Assembly (NCBI RefSeq): GCF_001422375.1
Contig: NZ_LMMU01000007.1
Location: 125,006 to 189,005, forward strand
Length of the DNA: 64,000 bases
From: Methylobacterium sp. Leaf99
GTDB taxonomy: Bacteria; Pseudomonadota; Alphaproteobacteria; Rhizobiales; Beijerinckiaceae
Direction: 5' to 3'
Shown: positions 21,215-30,821 of the stretch, piece after piece
How positions within the stretch are numbered: the first letter of the stretch is position 1
How the letters are laid out: the number at the start of each line of letters is the position of its first letter
The notes under the pieces: model-generated
Told to the model about the DNA's origin: nothing
Database searches by the model: none
What the model saw: the letters and a program-made list of their open reading frames with translations, nothing else
Made by a program: the position numbers and the translations under genes

Positions 21215-21276
21215 GCCGCTCGCGCGGCTATCAAGAGCGCCGCTCGCGCGGCGATCAACAACGCCGCTCGCGCGGC
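21215..21276 (+). repeat. 24-bp tandem repeat, three copies, each a hairpin, before atpB
   Basis: The 14-mer GCCGCTCGCGCGGC occurs at 21215-21228, 21239-21252 and 21263-21276, separated by 10-bp linkers of related sequence (TATCAAGAGC and GATCAACAAC), so the period is 24 bp. Each 14-mer can fold into a GCCGC/GCGGC stem with a TCGC loop. It lies between the AtpI stop and the atpB start. The reading frame of atpB stays open through it, since 24 is a multiple of three. A role in mRNA stability or in setting the ratio of subunit a is a possibility only. Confidence 0.8.
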
Positions 21277-21331
21277 TAATCGGTGGTGGCGGGCCTTCGG
21301 CCCGTTCGGTTTCAGAAGGACGGGAGCGGCA

Positions 21332-22087
21332 ATGGCCGTAAAGATGGATCCGATCCACCAGTTCGAGCTCAAGCCGCTCGTCTCGTTCGGTCATATCGGC
21401 AACCAGGAGATCGCGTTCACGCAGTCGTCCCTGTACATGTTCGCCGCCGTGGGGATCATCGCGCTGATCACCATCGTGGCGACGGCGCAGCGCTCGGTGG
21501 TGCCGGGCCGCATGCAGTCCATGGCCGAGGTGTTCTACGAGTTCATCGGCTCGACCCTGCGCCAGTCCGCCGGCCACGGCTCCGAGCGGTTCATGCCGCT
21601 GATCTTCTCGCTGTTCATGTTCGTGCTCGTGCTGAACATGCTCGGCATGATCCCCTACGCCTTCGCGGTGACCAGCCACATCATCGTCACCTTCGCCCTG
21701 GCCTTCCTCGTGATCGGCACCGTGATCGTCTACGGGTTCATGGCCCACGGCACCAAGTTCCTGAAGGTGTTCGTGCCCTCCGGCGTGCCCGGCTGGCTCC
21801 TGCCGATGATCGTCGCCATCGAGATCGTGTCGTTCATCTCGCGCCCCATCAGCCTCGCGGTGCGTCTGTTCGCCAACGTGCTCGCCGGCCACATTGCCCT
21901 CAAGATCTTCGCGGGCTTCGTGCCGGCCCTGCTCGCCGCCGGCGCCTGGGGGGCGATCTCGCCCCTGCCCCTGGCCCTCAGCGTCGCCGTCACCGCCCTC
22001 GAATTCCTCGTGGCCGGTCTGCAGGCCTACGTCTTCGCCACGCTCGCTTCGATCTACCTCAGCGACGCGCTGCATCCCGGCCACTAG
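21332..22087 (+). CDS. atpB: ATP synthase F0 subunit a
   Basis: Subunit a forms the two proton half-channels against the c-ring in the inner membrane. The 251-residue product has the family motifs: [21 protein letters not shown], the essential Arg in [19 protein letters not shown], and the C-terminal [21 protein letters not shown]. About five to six hydrophobic helices are visible. I start at ATG 21332 ([13 protein letters not shown]) with AGGACGGGAG ahead; the frame is open upstream over the 24-bp repeats and would give an Ala/Arg-rich extension, which I reject. It is followed by the c-subunit gene. Confidence 0.96.
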   Translation: MAVKMDPIHQFELKPLVSFGHIGNQEIAFTQSSLYMFAAVGIIALITIVATAQRSVVPGRMQSMAEVFYEFIGSTLRQSAGHGSERFMPLIFSLFMFVLVLNMLGMIPYAFAVTSHIIVTFALAFLVIGTVIVYGFMAHGTKFLKVFVPSGVPGWLLPMIVAIEIVSFISRPISLAVRLFANVLAGHIALKIFAGFVPALLAAGAWGAISPLPLALSVAVTALEFLVAGLQAYVFATLASIYLSDALHPGH

Positions 22088-22196
22088 GGCCGGGTCATCC
22101 CGGCCCCAGGCCGGGACGCCCCCTTCCGTCCCCGGTGCGCCCTCGCGGACCGGATTTCTCTCCACGCAACACCGAACCGACCCCAGGAGCAATTTG

Positions 22197-22424
22197 ATGG
22201 ATCCCTTAGCTGCCAAGTACATCGGTGCCGGCCTCGCCTGTCTCGGCATGGCGGGCGCCGCCATCGGCCTCGGCAACCTCTTCGGCCAGTTCTACGCCGG
22301 TGCCCTGCGCAACCCGTCGGCCGCCGACGGCCAGCGCGGCAACCTGCTCCTCGGCTTCGCCCTCACGGAAGCGCTCGGCATCTTCTCGCTGCTCGTCGCC
22401 CTGCTGCTCCTGTTCGCCGTCTAA
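22197..22424 (+). CDS. atpE: ATP synthase F0 subunit c
   Basis: The 75-residue product is the rotor ring subunit. It is a two-helix hairpin: [23 protein letters not shown], the polar loop [11 protein letters not shown], and [20 protein letters not shown], with the proton-binding carboxylate as the Glu in [10 protein letters not shown] good Shine-Dalgarno (AGGAGC) lies 6 bp before the ATG at 22197, in keeping with the high output this subunit needs. The loop and sequence agree closely with alphaproteobacterial c subunits. It is between atpB and the b' gene. Confidence 0.97.
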   Translation: MDPLAAKYIGAGLACLGMAGAAIGLGNLFGQFYAGALRNPSAADGQRGNLLLGFALTEALGIFSLLVALLLLFAV

Positions 22425-22450
22425 GACCGCGAACCGATACCGGACCGGAC

Positions 22451-22488
22451 GCGGCGTCCCCGAGGGGATGCGGCGCCCCCGAGGGGAT
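22451..22488 (+). repeat. 19-bp tandem duplication between atpE and the b' gene
   Basis: Two copies of GCGGCGyCCCCGAGGGGAT (22451-22469 and 22470-22488) differ at a single base. Each contains CCCC-GA-GGGG, able to form a small stem. It lies 27 bp after the atpE stop. Such a stem pair could slow 3' decay and raise atpE over the downstream b subunits; this is inference. Confidence 0.75.
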
Positions 22489-22549
22489 GCGAGACGCGTC
22501 CGGTCCCACTTTCCTGATTTGACCGCCCCCGATTCGACCGAAGGACGTC

Positions 22550-23113
22550 ATGGCTCAGCCGGCTCATCCGACCGCAACGCATGAAGGCTTCGCCGCAACG
22601 CCGGCCTCCGAGCATGGCGGCGGCTTCCCGCCCTTCGAGAGCCACACCTTCGCGTCCCAGCTCATCTGGCTCGCCCTCGCCTTCGGGCTGCTCTACTACC
22701 TCATGGACAAGATCGCCCTGCCGCGCATCCAGTCCATCCTGAACGATCGCGCCACGCGCCTGTCGACGGACCTCGACGAGGCCCAGCGCCTCAAGACCGA
22801 GGCCGACGCCGCCGGCGCCGCCTACGAGAAGTCCCTGAGCGACGCCCAGGCCAAGGCCCAGGCCATCGCCCTGGAGACCCGCACAGCCCTGACGCAGGAG
22901 GCCGAGACCAAGCGCAAGGCGCTGGAATCCGAGCTGAACGCCAAGATCGCCGGCGCCGAGGCCACCATCCGCAGCCGCACGGCCGAGGCCATGGGCAACG
23001 TCCGCGGCATCGCCGGCGAGACGGCCTCGGCCATCGTCGAGCGCCTGACCGGCCGCTCGCCGGACGAGGCCGCCCTCGCCAAGGCCCTCGACAGCGTCGC
23101 GCTCCCGCACTGA
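22550..23113 (+). CDS. ATP synthase F0 subunit b'
   Basis: The 187-residue product is one of the two b-type stator subunits found in alphaproteobacteria and photosynthetic bacteria. After a polar N-terminus of about 30 residues there is one membrane helix ([26 protein letters not shown]) and then a long charged coiled coil ([25 protein letters not shown] and on). Known b/b' pairs form a heterodimeric peripheral stalk that holds F1. The gene order I-B-E-b'-b is the classic separate F0 operon. The gene is called atpF' or atpG in different annotations, so I leave the symbol empty. Confidence 0.93.
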   Translation: MAQPAHPTATHEGFAATPASEHGGGFPPFESHTFASQLIWLALAFGLLYYLMDKIALPRIQSILNDRATRLSTDLDEAQRLKTEADAAGAAYEKSLSDAQAKAQAIALETRTALTQEAETKRKALESELNAKIAGAEATIRSRTAEAMGNVRGIAGETASAIVERLTGRSPDEAALAKALDSVALPH

Positions 23114-23222
23114 GCGGGTCCGCTCACCACACACCTTACCGGCCGGCGGCCCCTCGGGGCCCGTGACGGCTTCGCCCAGGCCGGTCCTCCGGTTCGGGCG
23201 CCAGCGAGTTGGGACGACGAGC

Positions 23223-23711
23223 ATGTTGTTGGAAGCCGAATTCTGGGTCGCAGTCGCCTTCGTGCTGTTCATGGCCCTCGTTTGGAAGGTCGGTGGCTTC
23301 AACCAGATCACCAACGGCCTCGACGGCCGGGCCAAGCGCGTCCGCGCCGAGCTCGACGAGGCCCGCCGCCTGCGCGAGGAAGCGGCGGGCGTGCTCGCCG
23401 ACTACAAGAAGCGTCGCGCGTCCGCGGAGGCCGAGGCCGAGGCCATCGTCTCGGGCGCCCGCGCCGAGGCCCAGCGCATCGCCGACGAGGGCCATGCCCG
23501 CCTGAACGAGTTCATCGCCCGCCGCACCAAGTCCGCCGAGACCAAGATCGCCCAGGCCGAGGTCCAGGCCACCGCCCAGGTCCGCGCCGCCGCCGCCGAC
23601 GCGGCCGTGAAGGTCTCGGAAGTCATCCTGCGCGAGCGCATGCAGGGCGACGCCGCCCAGGATCTGGTCCGCCGGAGCCTCGGCGAGGTCCGCACCCGCC
23701 TCCAGGCCTGA
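23223..23711 (+). CDS. atpF: ATP synthase F0 subunit b
   Basis: The 162-residue product begins [23 protein letters not shown], the membrane anchor of subunit b, followed by coiled coil ([35 protein letters not shown]) and the C-terminal region that meets subunit delta. ATG at 23223 is used because it directly precedes the anchor; a longer frame to 23163 is open but basic and not conserved in type. This is the last gene of the F0 operon and a strong intrinsic terminator follows 24 bp after its stop. F1 genes are not in this window, as expected for this group. Confidence 0.94.
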   Translation: MLLEAEFWVAVAFVLFMALVWKVGGFNQITNGLDGRAKRVRAELDEARRLREEAAGVLADYKKRRASAEAEAEAIVSGARAEAQRIADEGHARLNEFIARRTKSAETKIAQAEVQATAQVRAAAADAAVKVSEVILRERMQGDAAQDLVRRSLGEVRTRLQA

Positions 23712-23735
23712 CCCCAGCTCCATCGATCGACGAGG

Positions 23736-23758
23736 AAGCCGCCGCGAGGCGGCTTTTT
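23736..23758 (+). terminator. Rho-independent terminator of the F0 operon
   Basis: AAGCCGCC (23736-23743) pairs perfectly with GGCGGCTT (23748-23755) around a GCGA loop, followed by further T residues (TTTCGTTTG). It lies 24 bp after the atpF stop and before the next gene on the same strand, so it closes the ATP synthase operon. Confidence 0.85.
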
Positions 23759-23828
23759 CGTTTGTCGGACGCCCCCGGCCGGGCGTGCTAGAAGCCGGCC
23801 GACGCGCACGCCCCCCAGCGGAGACCCG

Positions 23829-24748
<920 letters not shown>

Positions 24749-24752
<4 letters not shown>

Positions 24753-25510
24753 ACTGGTACGCGGTCCGCGCTCTCTACCGCTTCGAAATGGCCCGCTTCT
24801 GGCGCACGGCCCTGCAGAGCATCGTCGCCCCGGTCATCGCCACGGCGCTCTACTTCGTGGTGTTCGGCGCGGCCATCGGCTCGCGCATGGCCTCCGTCGA
24901 CGGCATCGCCTACGGCGCCTTCATCGTGCCCGGCCTGATGATGCTGTCGCTCCTGACCCAGAGCATCGCCAACGCCTCGTTCGGCATCTACTTCCCGCGC
25001 TTCGCCGGCACGATCTACGAGATCCTGTCGGCGCCGGTGTCGCCCCTGGAGATCGTGCTCGGCTACGTCGGCGCAGCGGCCTCGAAATCGATCCTCATCG
25101 CCCTGATCATCCTCGCCACCGCGACCCTGTTCGTCCCCATCCGCATCGAGCACCCGTTCGTGATGGTGGGCTTCCTGCTGCTCACGGCGGTGACGTTCAG
25201 CCTGTTCGGCTTCCTCATCGGCCTGTGGGCGGACGGGTTCGAGCGGCTGCAGCTCGTGCCCCTGCTCATCGTCACGCCCCTGACCTTCCTCGGCGGCAGC
25301 TTCTACTCCATCGACATGCTGCCGCCGGTGTGGCGGACCCTCAGCCTCGCCAACCCCGTGGTCTACCTCATCAGCGGGTTCCGCTGGGCGTTCTTCGGCA
25401 ATTCCGACGTGAGCATCGGGGTGAGCCTAGCCATGGCCCTGGTCTTCCTCGCCCTGTGCCTCGCCGGCGTCACCTGGATCTTTCGCACGGGGTATCGTCT
25501 GAAGAGCTGA
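24749..25510 (+). CDS. ABC-2 type exporter, permease subunit
   Basis: The 253-residue membrane protein has six hydrophobic segments, for example [100 protein letters not shown] and [21 protein letters not shown]. The F-x-GG-x-F/Y-S motif before the fifth to sixth helix ([11 protein letters not shown]) is a mark of YadH-type ABC-2 permeases. ATG at 24749 overlaps the ATPase stop. It is followed by a 28-bp perfect palindrome shared with the convergent hydrolase gene. Confidence 0.92.
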
Positions 25511-25516
25511 GTGGTC

Positions 25517-25544
25517 CCCGCGAAACGCCCGGGCGTTTCGCGGG
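25517..25544. terminator. 28-bp perfect palindrome between convergent genes
   Basis: CCCGCGAAACGCCC (25517-25530) is followed directly by its exact reverse complement (25531-25544). It sits 6 bp after the permease stop and 9 bp after the stop of the minus-strand hydrolase. Without T runs it is not a classical intrinsic terminator, but its position fits a shared transcription end. Confidence 0.7.
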
Positions 25545-25553
25545 AGCCCACGA

Positions 25554-26318
25554 TCATGGCCGCCCGTCGAGGAACGCGAGCACGCCCGTCCGATGTCCCC
25601 GGTCGCCCACCGCCGTGCTGTGGTCGCGGTTCGGCAGCTCCAGCGACTGGGCGTTGGGCATGAGCGCCACGAGGGCCGGCCCGGGGCCCGAGACGGTGTC
25701 GAGGGTGCCGACGGTCACCAGGGTCGGCGCCCGGATCTCGGCGACCTCGGCCCGCGACAGGGTCTGGCGCGAGCCGCGCATGCAGGCGGCGAGCGCCCGG
25801 AGATCGCTCTTGGTCTGCTCGGCGAAGGTGCGGAAGGCGGCGGCCGTGGGGTTCGGCGCCGGCGCGCCGGGCTCCGCCTCCAGGGCCTCGGCGATGCCGT
25901 CGGGCAGGCCCCTGCCCTCGACGAGGTGCAGGCCGAGGCCGCCGAGGAGGAGGGAGCGCACGCGGGGACCGTCGTCCAGGGCGAGGTAGGCCGCGATGCG
26001 CGCGCCCATGGAATAGCCCATGACGTCGGCCCGTGCGATGTCGAGATGGTCGAGGAGCCGGGCCGCGTCCTGCGCCATGAGGTCGGAGCCGTAGGCCTCC
26101 GGATCGTAGAGCTTCTGGCTCTCGCCGTGGCCGCGATTGTCGAGGGCGATGACCCGGCGCCCGGCCTTCGCCAGGGTCTTGACCCACTGGGTGTTGACCC
26201 AATTCACGGCGTGGTTCGAGGCGAAGCCGTGGATCAGCAGGATCGGATCGCCGGCGCCATGCTCGGCGGGCGTGTCGAGGTAGGCGATGCGGACGCCGTC
26301 GGAGAGGAAAGTCTGCAT
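25554..26318 (-). CDS. Alpha/beta-fold hydrolase
   Basis: The 254-residue product has the alpha/beta hydrolase pattern: oxyanion-hole region ILLIHGFASNH, VIALDNRGHGES, nucleophile elbow GYSMGARIA (Ser), the acid in LVTVGTLDTVSGP and the His in LPNRDHSTAVG. The sequence resembles esterase/lipase or haloalkane-dehalogenase-like members without a feature that fixes the substrate. ATG at 26318 was chosen over 26435 because the extra sequence would be basic and unstructured. It is convergent with the ABC-2 exporter and divergent from the FkbM methyltransferase gene. Confidence 0.87.
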   Translation of the reverse strand: MQTFLSDGVRIAYLDTPAEHGAGDPILLIHGFASNHAVNWVNTQWVKTLAKAGRRVIALDNRGHGESQKLYDPEAYGSDLMAQDAARLLDHLDIARADVMGYSMGARIAAYLALDDGPRVRSLLLGGLGLHLVEGRGLPDGIAEALEAEPGAPAPNPTAAAFRTFAEQTKSDLRALAACMRGSRQTLSRAEVAEIRAPTLVTVGTLDTVSGPGPALVALMPNAQSLELPNRDHSTAVGDRGHRTGVLAFLDGRP

Positions 26319-26443
26319 GGCACGCTCGGGGTACGGCAGCGGGTGGGATTGATGCCCTTTTGGTCCGCCCCGGCGATGGAGGGAAGCCCCAGGATGGAGC
26401 CGGCGCTTGCCCCGGCCGGATCGGGCTGGCATCACCCCCGGCG

Positions 26444-27274
26444 ATGAAGGACACCCAGCCCTACGGCACCTATGCCCCCACCGGCCTCGTCGCGCGCATC
26501 GCCGAGCGCACGGGCCGCCTCTCCTACGGGAGCTGGGGCGCCCGGCGCCTCGCCCTGTTCCTGCGCCGGGTCGGCATCGGCCTCCTGCGCGGGCGCCCCC
26601 TCGACGTGGAGCGCTACGGCGCCCGGATGCGGCTCTACCCGTACAACAACAATTGCGAGAAGAAGGTGCTGTTCACGCCGCAATTCTTCGATCCCGAGGA
26701 GCGCGCGCTTCTCCGGGCCCGCCTCGAACCCGGCTGCACCTTCCTCGACATCGGCGCCAACATCGGCGCCTACGCCCTGTTCGTGGCGGCCTTCGCCGGC
26801 CCCCGCGCCCGCATCCTCGCCGTCGAGCCCCAGCCCGACGTGTTCGACCGGCTGACCTACAACATCGCCCAGAACCCGTTCGGCACGGTCAAGGCCGTGG
26901 CCTGCGCGGTGGCCGACAAAGCCGGCGAGCTCACCCTGTTCGTCGATCCGCGCAACCGCGGCGAATCGAGCCTGAAGATCGTCGGCACCAACGAGGGCGC
27001 GCAGATCCGCGTGCCGGCCGTCACCCTGCTCGACCTCGCCCAGGGCGAGGGCATCACCCGCATCGACGCCATCAAGCTCGACGTCGAGGGCGCCGAGGAC
27101 CTCATCCTCGAGCCGTTCTTCCGCAGCGCGCCGGTCTCCCTGCATCCGCGCCTGCTGCTCGTCGAGAACGGCACCGCCCAGTGGCAGATCGACCTGCCGG
27201 CCCTGCTGGAGGCCAACGGCTATCGGCTCCTGGCCCGCACCCGCCTGAATCTCATCTTTGAGCGGGGTGCGTGA
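26444..27274 (+). CDS. FkbM-family methyltransferase
   Basis: The 276-residue product has a class I SAM-dependent methyltransferase core: motif I FLDIGANIGAYALFVAAFAG near residue 105, ILAVEPQPDVFDRLTYNIAQNP, and AIKLDVEGAEDLILEPFF, which is the FkbM signature. FkbM relatives O-methylate polyketides, sugars or lipopolysaccharide parts; the substrate here is unknown. The N-terminal 80 residues carry an extra part with YNNNCEKKVLFTPQFFDP. The start at 26444 is preferred to 26360 because it begins the regular fold. It is 6 bp from the convergent sfsA gene end. Confidence 0.85.
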   Translation: MKDTQPYGTYAPTGLVARIAERTGRLSYGSWGARRLALFLRRVGIGLLRGRPLDVERYGARMRLYPYNNNCEKKVLFTPQFFDPEERALLRARLEPGCTFLDIGANIGAYALFVAAFAGPRARILAVEPQPDVFDRLTYNIAQNPFGTVKAVACAVADKAGELTLFVDPRNRGESSLKIVGTNEGAQIRVPAVTLLDLAQGEGITRIDAIKLDVEGAEDLILEPFFRSAPVSLHPRLLLVENGTAQWQIDLPALLEANGYRLLARTRLNLIFERGA

Positions 27275-27280
27275 GGCGGG

Positions 27281-27991
27281 TCACCCGACGACGGGGATCG
27301 CCTCCGCGAGGGTGACGCCGTCGGGATCGACCCGGCAGAGGTGGGCGTGGACCGCGACGCCGGCGGCGCGGGCGGCCCGGAAGGCGGCGTCGAAGGCCGG
27401 GTCGATGTCGCGGGCGACGTCGAAGCGCTCCGCCCGCATCTGGACCACGACGATGAGCATGGCCCGGCCGCCCTCCGCCACCACCCCGGCGAGATCGGCC
27501 ATGTGCCGGGCGCTGCGGGCCGCCGTGCAGTCGGGGAACTCGGCCAGCCCGGGCGTGCGCAGGAGGTGGCAGTTCTTCACCTCGACGTGGCAGGGCACCA
27601 GCCCCGCCCCCTGGGCCAGGAAGTCGACGCGGCTCGCTTTCGCGTAGCGGACCTCCGGCTTCAGGCTCGTGTAGGCGGCGAGCTGCGGCAGGGCGCCGGC
27701 CGCGAAGGCCTCCGCCACCAGGGCGTTGGGGCGCTGGGTGTCGATGCCGACCCATTGCCGCCCGCCGGCCAAGTCGGCCTCCACGAGCTCCCACGAGAAG
27801 CCGAGTTTTCGCGCGGGGTTGGTGGAGGCGGACAGGAGCGTGCGGGCGCCCGGTGCCAGGAGGCCGAGCATCGCCCCCGGATTGGCGCAATGCGCCGTGA
27901 CCACGCTGCCGTCCGCGAGCTCCATGTCGGCGAGGAAGCGCTTGTAGCGCCGCACCAGGCGCGCGGGAATGAGGGGCGCGGGAAAGCGCAT
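27281..27991 (-). CDS. sfsA: SfsA family DNA/RNA nuclease-like protein
   Basis: The 236-residue product matches sugar fermentation stimulation protein A: MRFPAPLIPARLVRRYKRFLADM, VTAHCANPGAML, RKLGFSWELVEAD, VEVKNCHLL and GHL-like AARSARHMADL. SfsA has a PD-(D/E)xK-like core (here VDFLAQGAGLVPCHVEVKN) and was first seen to raise maltose gene expression in E. coli; its real activity is still debated. The ATG at 27991 was chosen over a longer frame to 28189 since it starts the family domain. It is convergent with the FkbM gene, 6 bp apart, and divergent from the DUF937-like gene. Confidence 0.93.
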   Translation of the reverse strand: MRFPAPLIPARLVRRYKRFLADMELADGSVVTAHCANPGAMLGLLAPGARTLLSASTNPARKLGFSWELVEADLAGGRQWVGIDTQRPNALVAEAFAAGALPQLAAYTSLKPEVRYAKASRVDFLAQGAGLVPCHVEVKNCHLLRTPGLAEFPDCTAARSARHMADLAGVVAEGGRAMLIVVVQMRAERFDVARDIDPAFDAAFRAARAAGVAVHAHLCRVDPDGVTLAEAIPVVG

Positions 27992-28181
27992 CGGATCACC
28001 TGATCGAACGGCGGCGGCGGATTTCGGCCGGAAATCCCGGCCTGGGCGGTCATTCCCGGCGTTCGGGAGGGGGCATCGCCGCCGGCGGGCTGGTAAGTCA
28101 ACCGGCGATGCGACAGACTTGGGGCCGCATGACCGCGAACCCGACCCGGAGCGGCGCCACCCGTCCGTCCACGAGGCCCCC

Positions 28182-28964
28182 ATGTTCAACCTGTTCGATA
28201 TCCTCCAGGCGCAGGCCGGTCCGGGCGCTCAGGGCTTCGGACAGCAGTTCGGCCTGTCGCAGGACCAGACCCGGCGGGCCATGGAGGCGCTGCTGCCCGC
28301 CTTCAGCATGGGACTCCAGCGCAACGCCGCCAACGACCCGACGGGGTTCGCGCACCTGTTCAGCCTCGCGGGGGCCGGCGCCACGGCACCGCGCGCCTCG
28401 GCCTCGCCGCAGATGGACATGCTGGTGAGCCAGCTCTTCGGCTCGCCGCATCTGAGCCAGGCGGTCCTCCAGCAGGCGGCGGGGGCGAGCGGCATCGCCA
28501 CGCCGGTCCTCAAGCAGATGCTGCCGGTGATGGCCGGGATGATCGTCGCCGGCATCGTCCACGTGATGGTCAACCAGACGCCGCAGGCCGCCGCTCCGGC
28601 GCCCGCGCCGAACGCGTTCGGATTCCCCCCGAACCCCTACTGGACCGACATGGTCAACGCCTTCATGAATGCGGGCGGCGCCCTCGCGCCGAAACCCGCC
28701 GCGTCGAAATCGCCCGCCGCCCGGCCCGCACCGGTACGGGGCGCCGCCCGCACGACGCGGCTCGGCGCGTCGCCCGCCGCCCGGCCCACCAACGACGCGG
28801 CCCCGTTCGAGCTGTTCCAGCAGATGTTCCAGACCGGCCTCGACGTTCAACAGGAGAACGCCAAGGCGATGCAGTCCCTGTTCGATACGTTCTGGCAGGA
28901 GGGGGACCGCACGGGCGGACAGGACGGCGGCCCGTCGCCGAAGGTCGGGGGCCGCGACCGCTGA
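28182..28964 (+). CDS. DUF937-like protein
   Basis: The 260-residue product opens with MFNLFDILQAQAGPGAQGFGQQFGLS and a helical region (TRRAMEALLPAFSMGLQRNA) that fits DUF937 proteins, which share YidB-like helical bundles of unknown role. A second helical block (MLVSQLFGSPHLSQAVLQQAAGASG, then QMLPVMAGMIVAGIVHVMVNQ) is moderately hydrophobic. A Pro/Ala linker follows and the C-terminus has PFELFQQMFQTGLDVQQENAKAM, a helix that resembles phasin-like sequences. It could be linked to granules or membranes, but this is a guess. ATG at 28182 directly begins the domain. Confidence 0.65.
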   Translation: MFNLFDILQAQAGPGAQGFGQQFGLSQDQTRRAMEALLPAFSMGLQRNAANDPTGFAHLFSLAGAGATAPRASASPQMDMLVSQLFGSPHLSQAVLQQAAGASGIATPVLKQMLPVMAGMIVAGIVHVMVNQTPQAAAPAPAPNAFGFPPNPYWTDMVNAFMNAGGALAPKPAASKSPAARPAPVRGAARTTRLGASPAARPTNDAAPFELFQQMFQTGLDVQQENAKAMQSLFDTFWQEGDRTGGQDGGPSPKVGGRDR

Positions 28965-28974
28965 GGCGGTCCGA

Positions 28975-29202
28975 TCAGGGCGGCGTCAGCGCTGCGGCGA
29001 GGGTCTGGTAGACCAGAACTATCTTGTCCGAGTAGATCCGCATGCCCGCGATGAGGGCGAGGCCGATGAAACCGGCGATGAGGGTGTATTCCACCGCCGT
29101 GGTGCCGCCCTCGTCCCCGGCGAACCGTGCGTGGGTTCGCCGGACCGACCGGGTCCCACCAGCGCCGAGGGCGCCCTCACCTTCGTCCGATCCGCGTGCC
29201 AT
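28975..29202 (-). CDS. Flp/Fap-type type IVb pilin
   Basis: The 75-residue product has the type IVb pilin pattern: a charged leader, then EGGTTAVEYTLIAGFIGLALIAGMRIYSD. The Gly-Gly before TTAVEY is the likely prepilin peptidase site, and the Glu at +5 with the following Tyr is conserved in Flp pilins of tad systems. The leader is longer than usual (about 33 residues). No tad, cpa or prepilin peptidase gene is in the window, so it is an orphan pilin gene here. The start at 29202 gives the longest frame; a shorter leader cannot be excluded. A perfect GGGCTTAAGCCC palindrome lies at 29263-29274 upstream. Confidence 0.8.
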   Translation of the reverse strand: MARGSDEGEGALGAGGTRSVRRTHARFAGDEGGTTAVEYTLIAGFIGLALIAGMRIYSDKIVLVYQTLAAALTPP

Positions 29203-29301
29203 CGTTCGAAGGTTCCCCAGTCAGATCGAAGCCGCCGACCATAGGCCGCGGTCCGTTGCCGGGGGCTTAAGCCCATCCTGGAATCTTGGCCGTATTCGTC
29301 G

Positions 29302-29373
29302 GAAGCCGGCTTGCGAAAGCCGGCTTCGCACCTTTAGCGAAACACCCCGCCGGCGCCCCGGCGGTGGTTTCGC
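29302..29373. terminator. Two strong stem-loops between the DUF3072 and Flp pilin genes
   Basis: GAAGCCGGCTT (29302-29312) pairs perfectly with AAGCCGGCTTC (29317-29327) around a 4-nt loop. A second hairpin follows: GCGAAAC (29337-29343) with GTTTCGC (29367-29373) and an inner CCGCCGG/CCGGCGG stem. They lie downstream of the DUF3072 gene on the minus strand and probably end its transcript before the pilin gene. Confidence 0.65.
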
Positions 29374-29417
29374 GCACGGTGGCCGGAAGGGCGATCCGCG
29401 CCTCGACAAGCCTCACT

Positions 29418-29669
29418 CTACTTGCCGGTTTCCTTGCGCAGGGCGTCGATGCGCTGGGACGCTTCCGCCTTGTCAAGGTCCGGCTCGAAGGCGTCGGGGT
29501 CCTTGGCCTGCTCCGACAGGGTCTTGAGGTAGGAGGCCTGGGCGCCCGTCATCGGCTCGCCGCCCGTGGTCCACTCGCTCGGGTCCTTGATCTGGTTCGA
29601 GGTGTCCTTCGGGTCGATCTTCGGATTGGTCTCGTCGGTGTCGACGGCCTTCTGCGCAGCCTTGGTCAT
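29418..29669 (-). CDS. DUF3072 family small protein
   Basis: An 83-residue hydrophilic protein. The C-terminal half MTGAQASYLKTLSEQAKDPDAFEPDLDKAEASQRIDALRKETGK is the DUF3072 signature, a short motif repeatedly found in alphaproteobacteria with no known function. The N-terminal half is charged and likely disordered. The start ATG at 29669 is 98 bp downstream of the ilvE stop on the same strand, so it may be read together with ilvE or on its own. Confidence 0.85.
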   Translation of the reverse strand: MTKAAQKAVDTDETNPKIDPKDTSNQIKDPSEWTTGGEPMTGAQASYLKTLSEQAKDPDAFEPDLDKAEASQRIDALRKETGK

Positions 29670-29767
29670 GGTCGCCTCGCGTTCATGGAATGTTCCAAGC
29701 GAACGCGGGCCCGGGGCCGAGGTTCCGGTCCGCCCGGCCCATTCGGAGCCGGGCGGAACGGAGGCGA

Positions 29768-30655
29768 TCAGGCCGCGACGGCCTTCGGCTGAACCTCGGC
29801 GGTGTAGTCGTCCATCAAGGTCTTGGTCAGGGACGCCGGCACGAACCGGTACGGGCCGATCTCCGACACCGGCGTCACCTCGGCGGCCGACCCGGTGATG
29901 AAGCATTCCGAGAAGCCTTTGAGCTCGGCCGGCAGGATGCGCCGCTCGACCACCTCGACGCCGCGGCGGCGGGCCAGCTCGATCACCGTCTGGCGGGTGA
30001 TGCCGTTGAGGAAGCGGTCGGCGAGCGGCGTGTGCAGCACGCCGTCGCGGACGAAGAACACGTTGGCGCCGGTGCACTCGGCGACGTTGTCCTCCCAGTC
30101 GAGCATGAGGGCGTCGGCGTAGCCCTTGTTCTCGGCCCGGTGCTTGGAGATGGTGCAGATCATGTAGAGGCCCGCCGCCTTCGAGCTCGATGGGGCGGTG
30201 CGGGGGTCGGGCCGGCGATAATCGGCGATGTCGAGGCGGATGCCCTTCATCTTGGTCTCGGGATCGAAGTAGCTCGGCCATTCCCAGGCGGCGATGGCGA
30301 GGTGGATGGTGTTGTTCTGGGCCGCCACGCCCATCATCTCCGAGCCGCGCCAGGCCACCGGGCGCAGATACGCGTCCGTGAGCCCGCTGGTCTTGAGGAC
30401 GAGGTCCTTGGCCGCCTCGATCGCGTCGGCCGTGTAGGGGATTTTGAAGTCGAGCAGTTCGGCCGAGCGCAGCAGGCGCTCCGCGTGCTCGCGGCTCTTG
30501 AAGATGCGCCCCCCGTAGGCCCGCTCGCCCTCGAACACCGACGAGCCATAATGCAGGCCGTGGGAAAGCACGTGGATCTTGGCGTCCTTCCACGGCACCA
30601 TCGCGCCATCGTACCAGATGGTGCCCTCGCGCGCGTCGAACGGGATCAGGGACAT
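29768..30655 (-). CDS. ilvE: Branched-chain amino acid aminotransferase
   Basis: IlvE transfers amino groups between glutamate and the keto acids of Leu, Ile and Val using PLP. The 295-residue class IV transaminase has SHGLHYGSSVFEGERAYGG at the N-terminal domain, the PLP lysine in APSSSKAAGLYM, MLDWEDNVAECTGANVFFV, and LNGITRQTVIELARRRG. The strand order and motifs fit the larger IlvE group and not D-alanine transaminase. ATG at 30655 is used; another Met six codons upstream (30673) is possible. It is divergent from the MarR/response-regulator operon, and the shared 206-bp gap carries an inverted repeat. Confidence 0.92.
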   Translation of the reverse strand: MSLIPFDAREGTIWYDGAMVPWKDAKIHVLSHGLHYGSSVFEGERAYGGRIFKSREHAERLLRSAELLDFKIPYTADAIEAAKDLVLKTSGLTDAYLRPVAWRGSEMMGVAAQNNTIHLAIAAWEWPSYFDPETKMKGIRLDIADYRRPDPRTAPSSSKAAGLYMICTISKHRAENKGYADALMLDWEDNVAECTGANVFFVRDGVLHTPLADRFLNGITRQTVIELARRRGVEVVERRILPAELKGFSECFITGSAAEVTPVSEIGPYRFVPASLTKTLMDDYTAEVQPKAVAA

Positions 30656-30821
30656 GGTCGGCTTCCTCGACACGCGGGCTTGCCCTCGAAGCCGGCGTCA
30701 GATGGGTGTGGGGAGGTCGGGCGGCGGAACAGGCCGGGAATCGTAACGAGCCCGGAATCGGAACAGGCTGCGGGTCGGGACGCCCTACCGGAAGGCTTGA
30801 CGGGTAGCAACGCGCCTGAAA

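Noticed and set aside
21149-21331. Longer AtpB with an Ala/Arg repeat N-terminus
   Set aside because: It overlaps atpI and runs through hairpin repeats; ATG at 21332 has a ribosome site and starts a normal subunit a.
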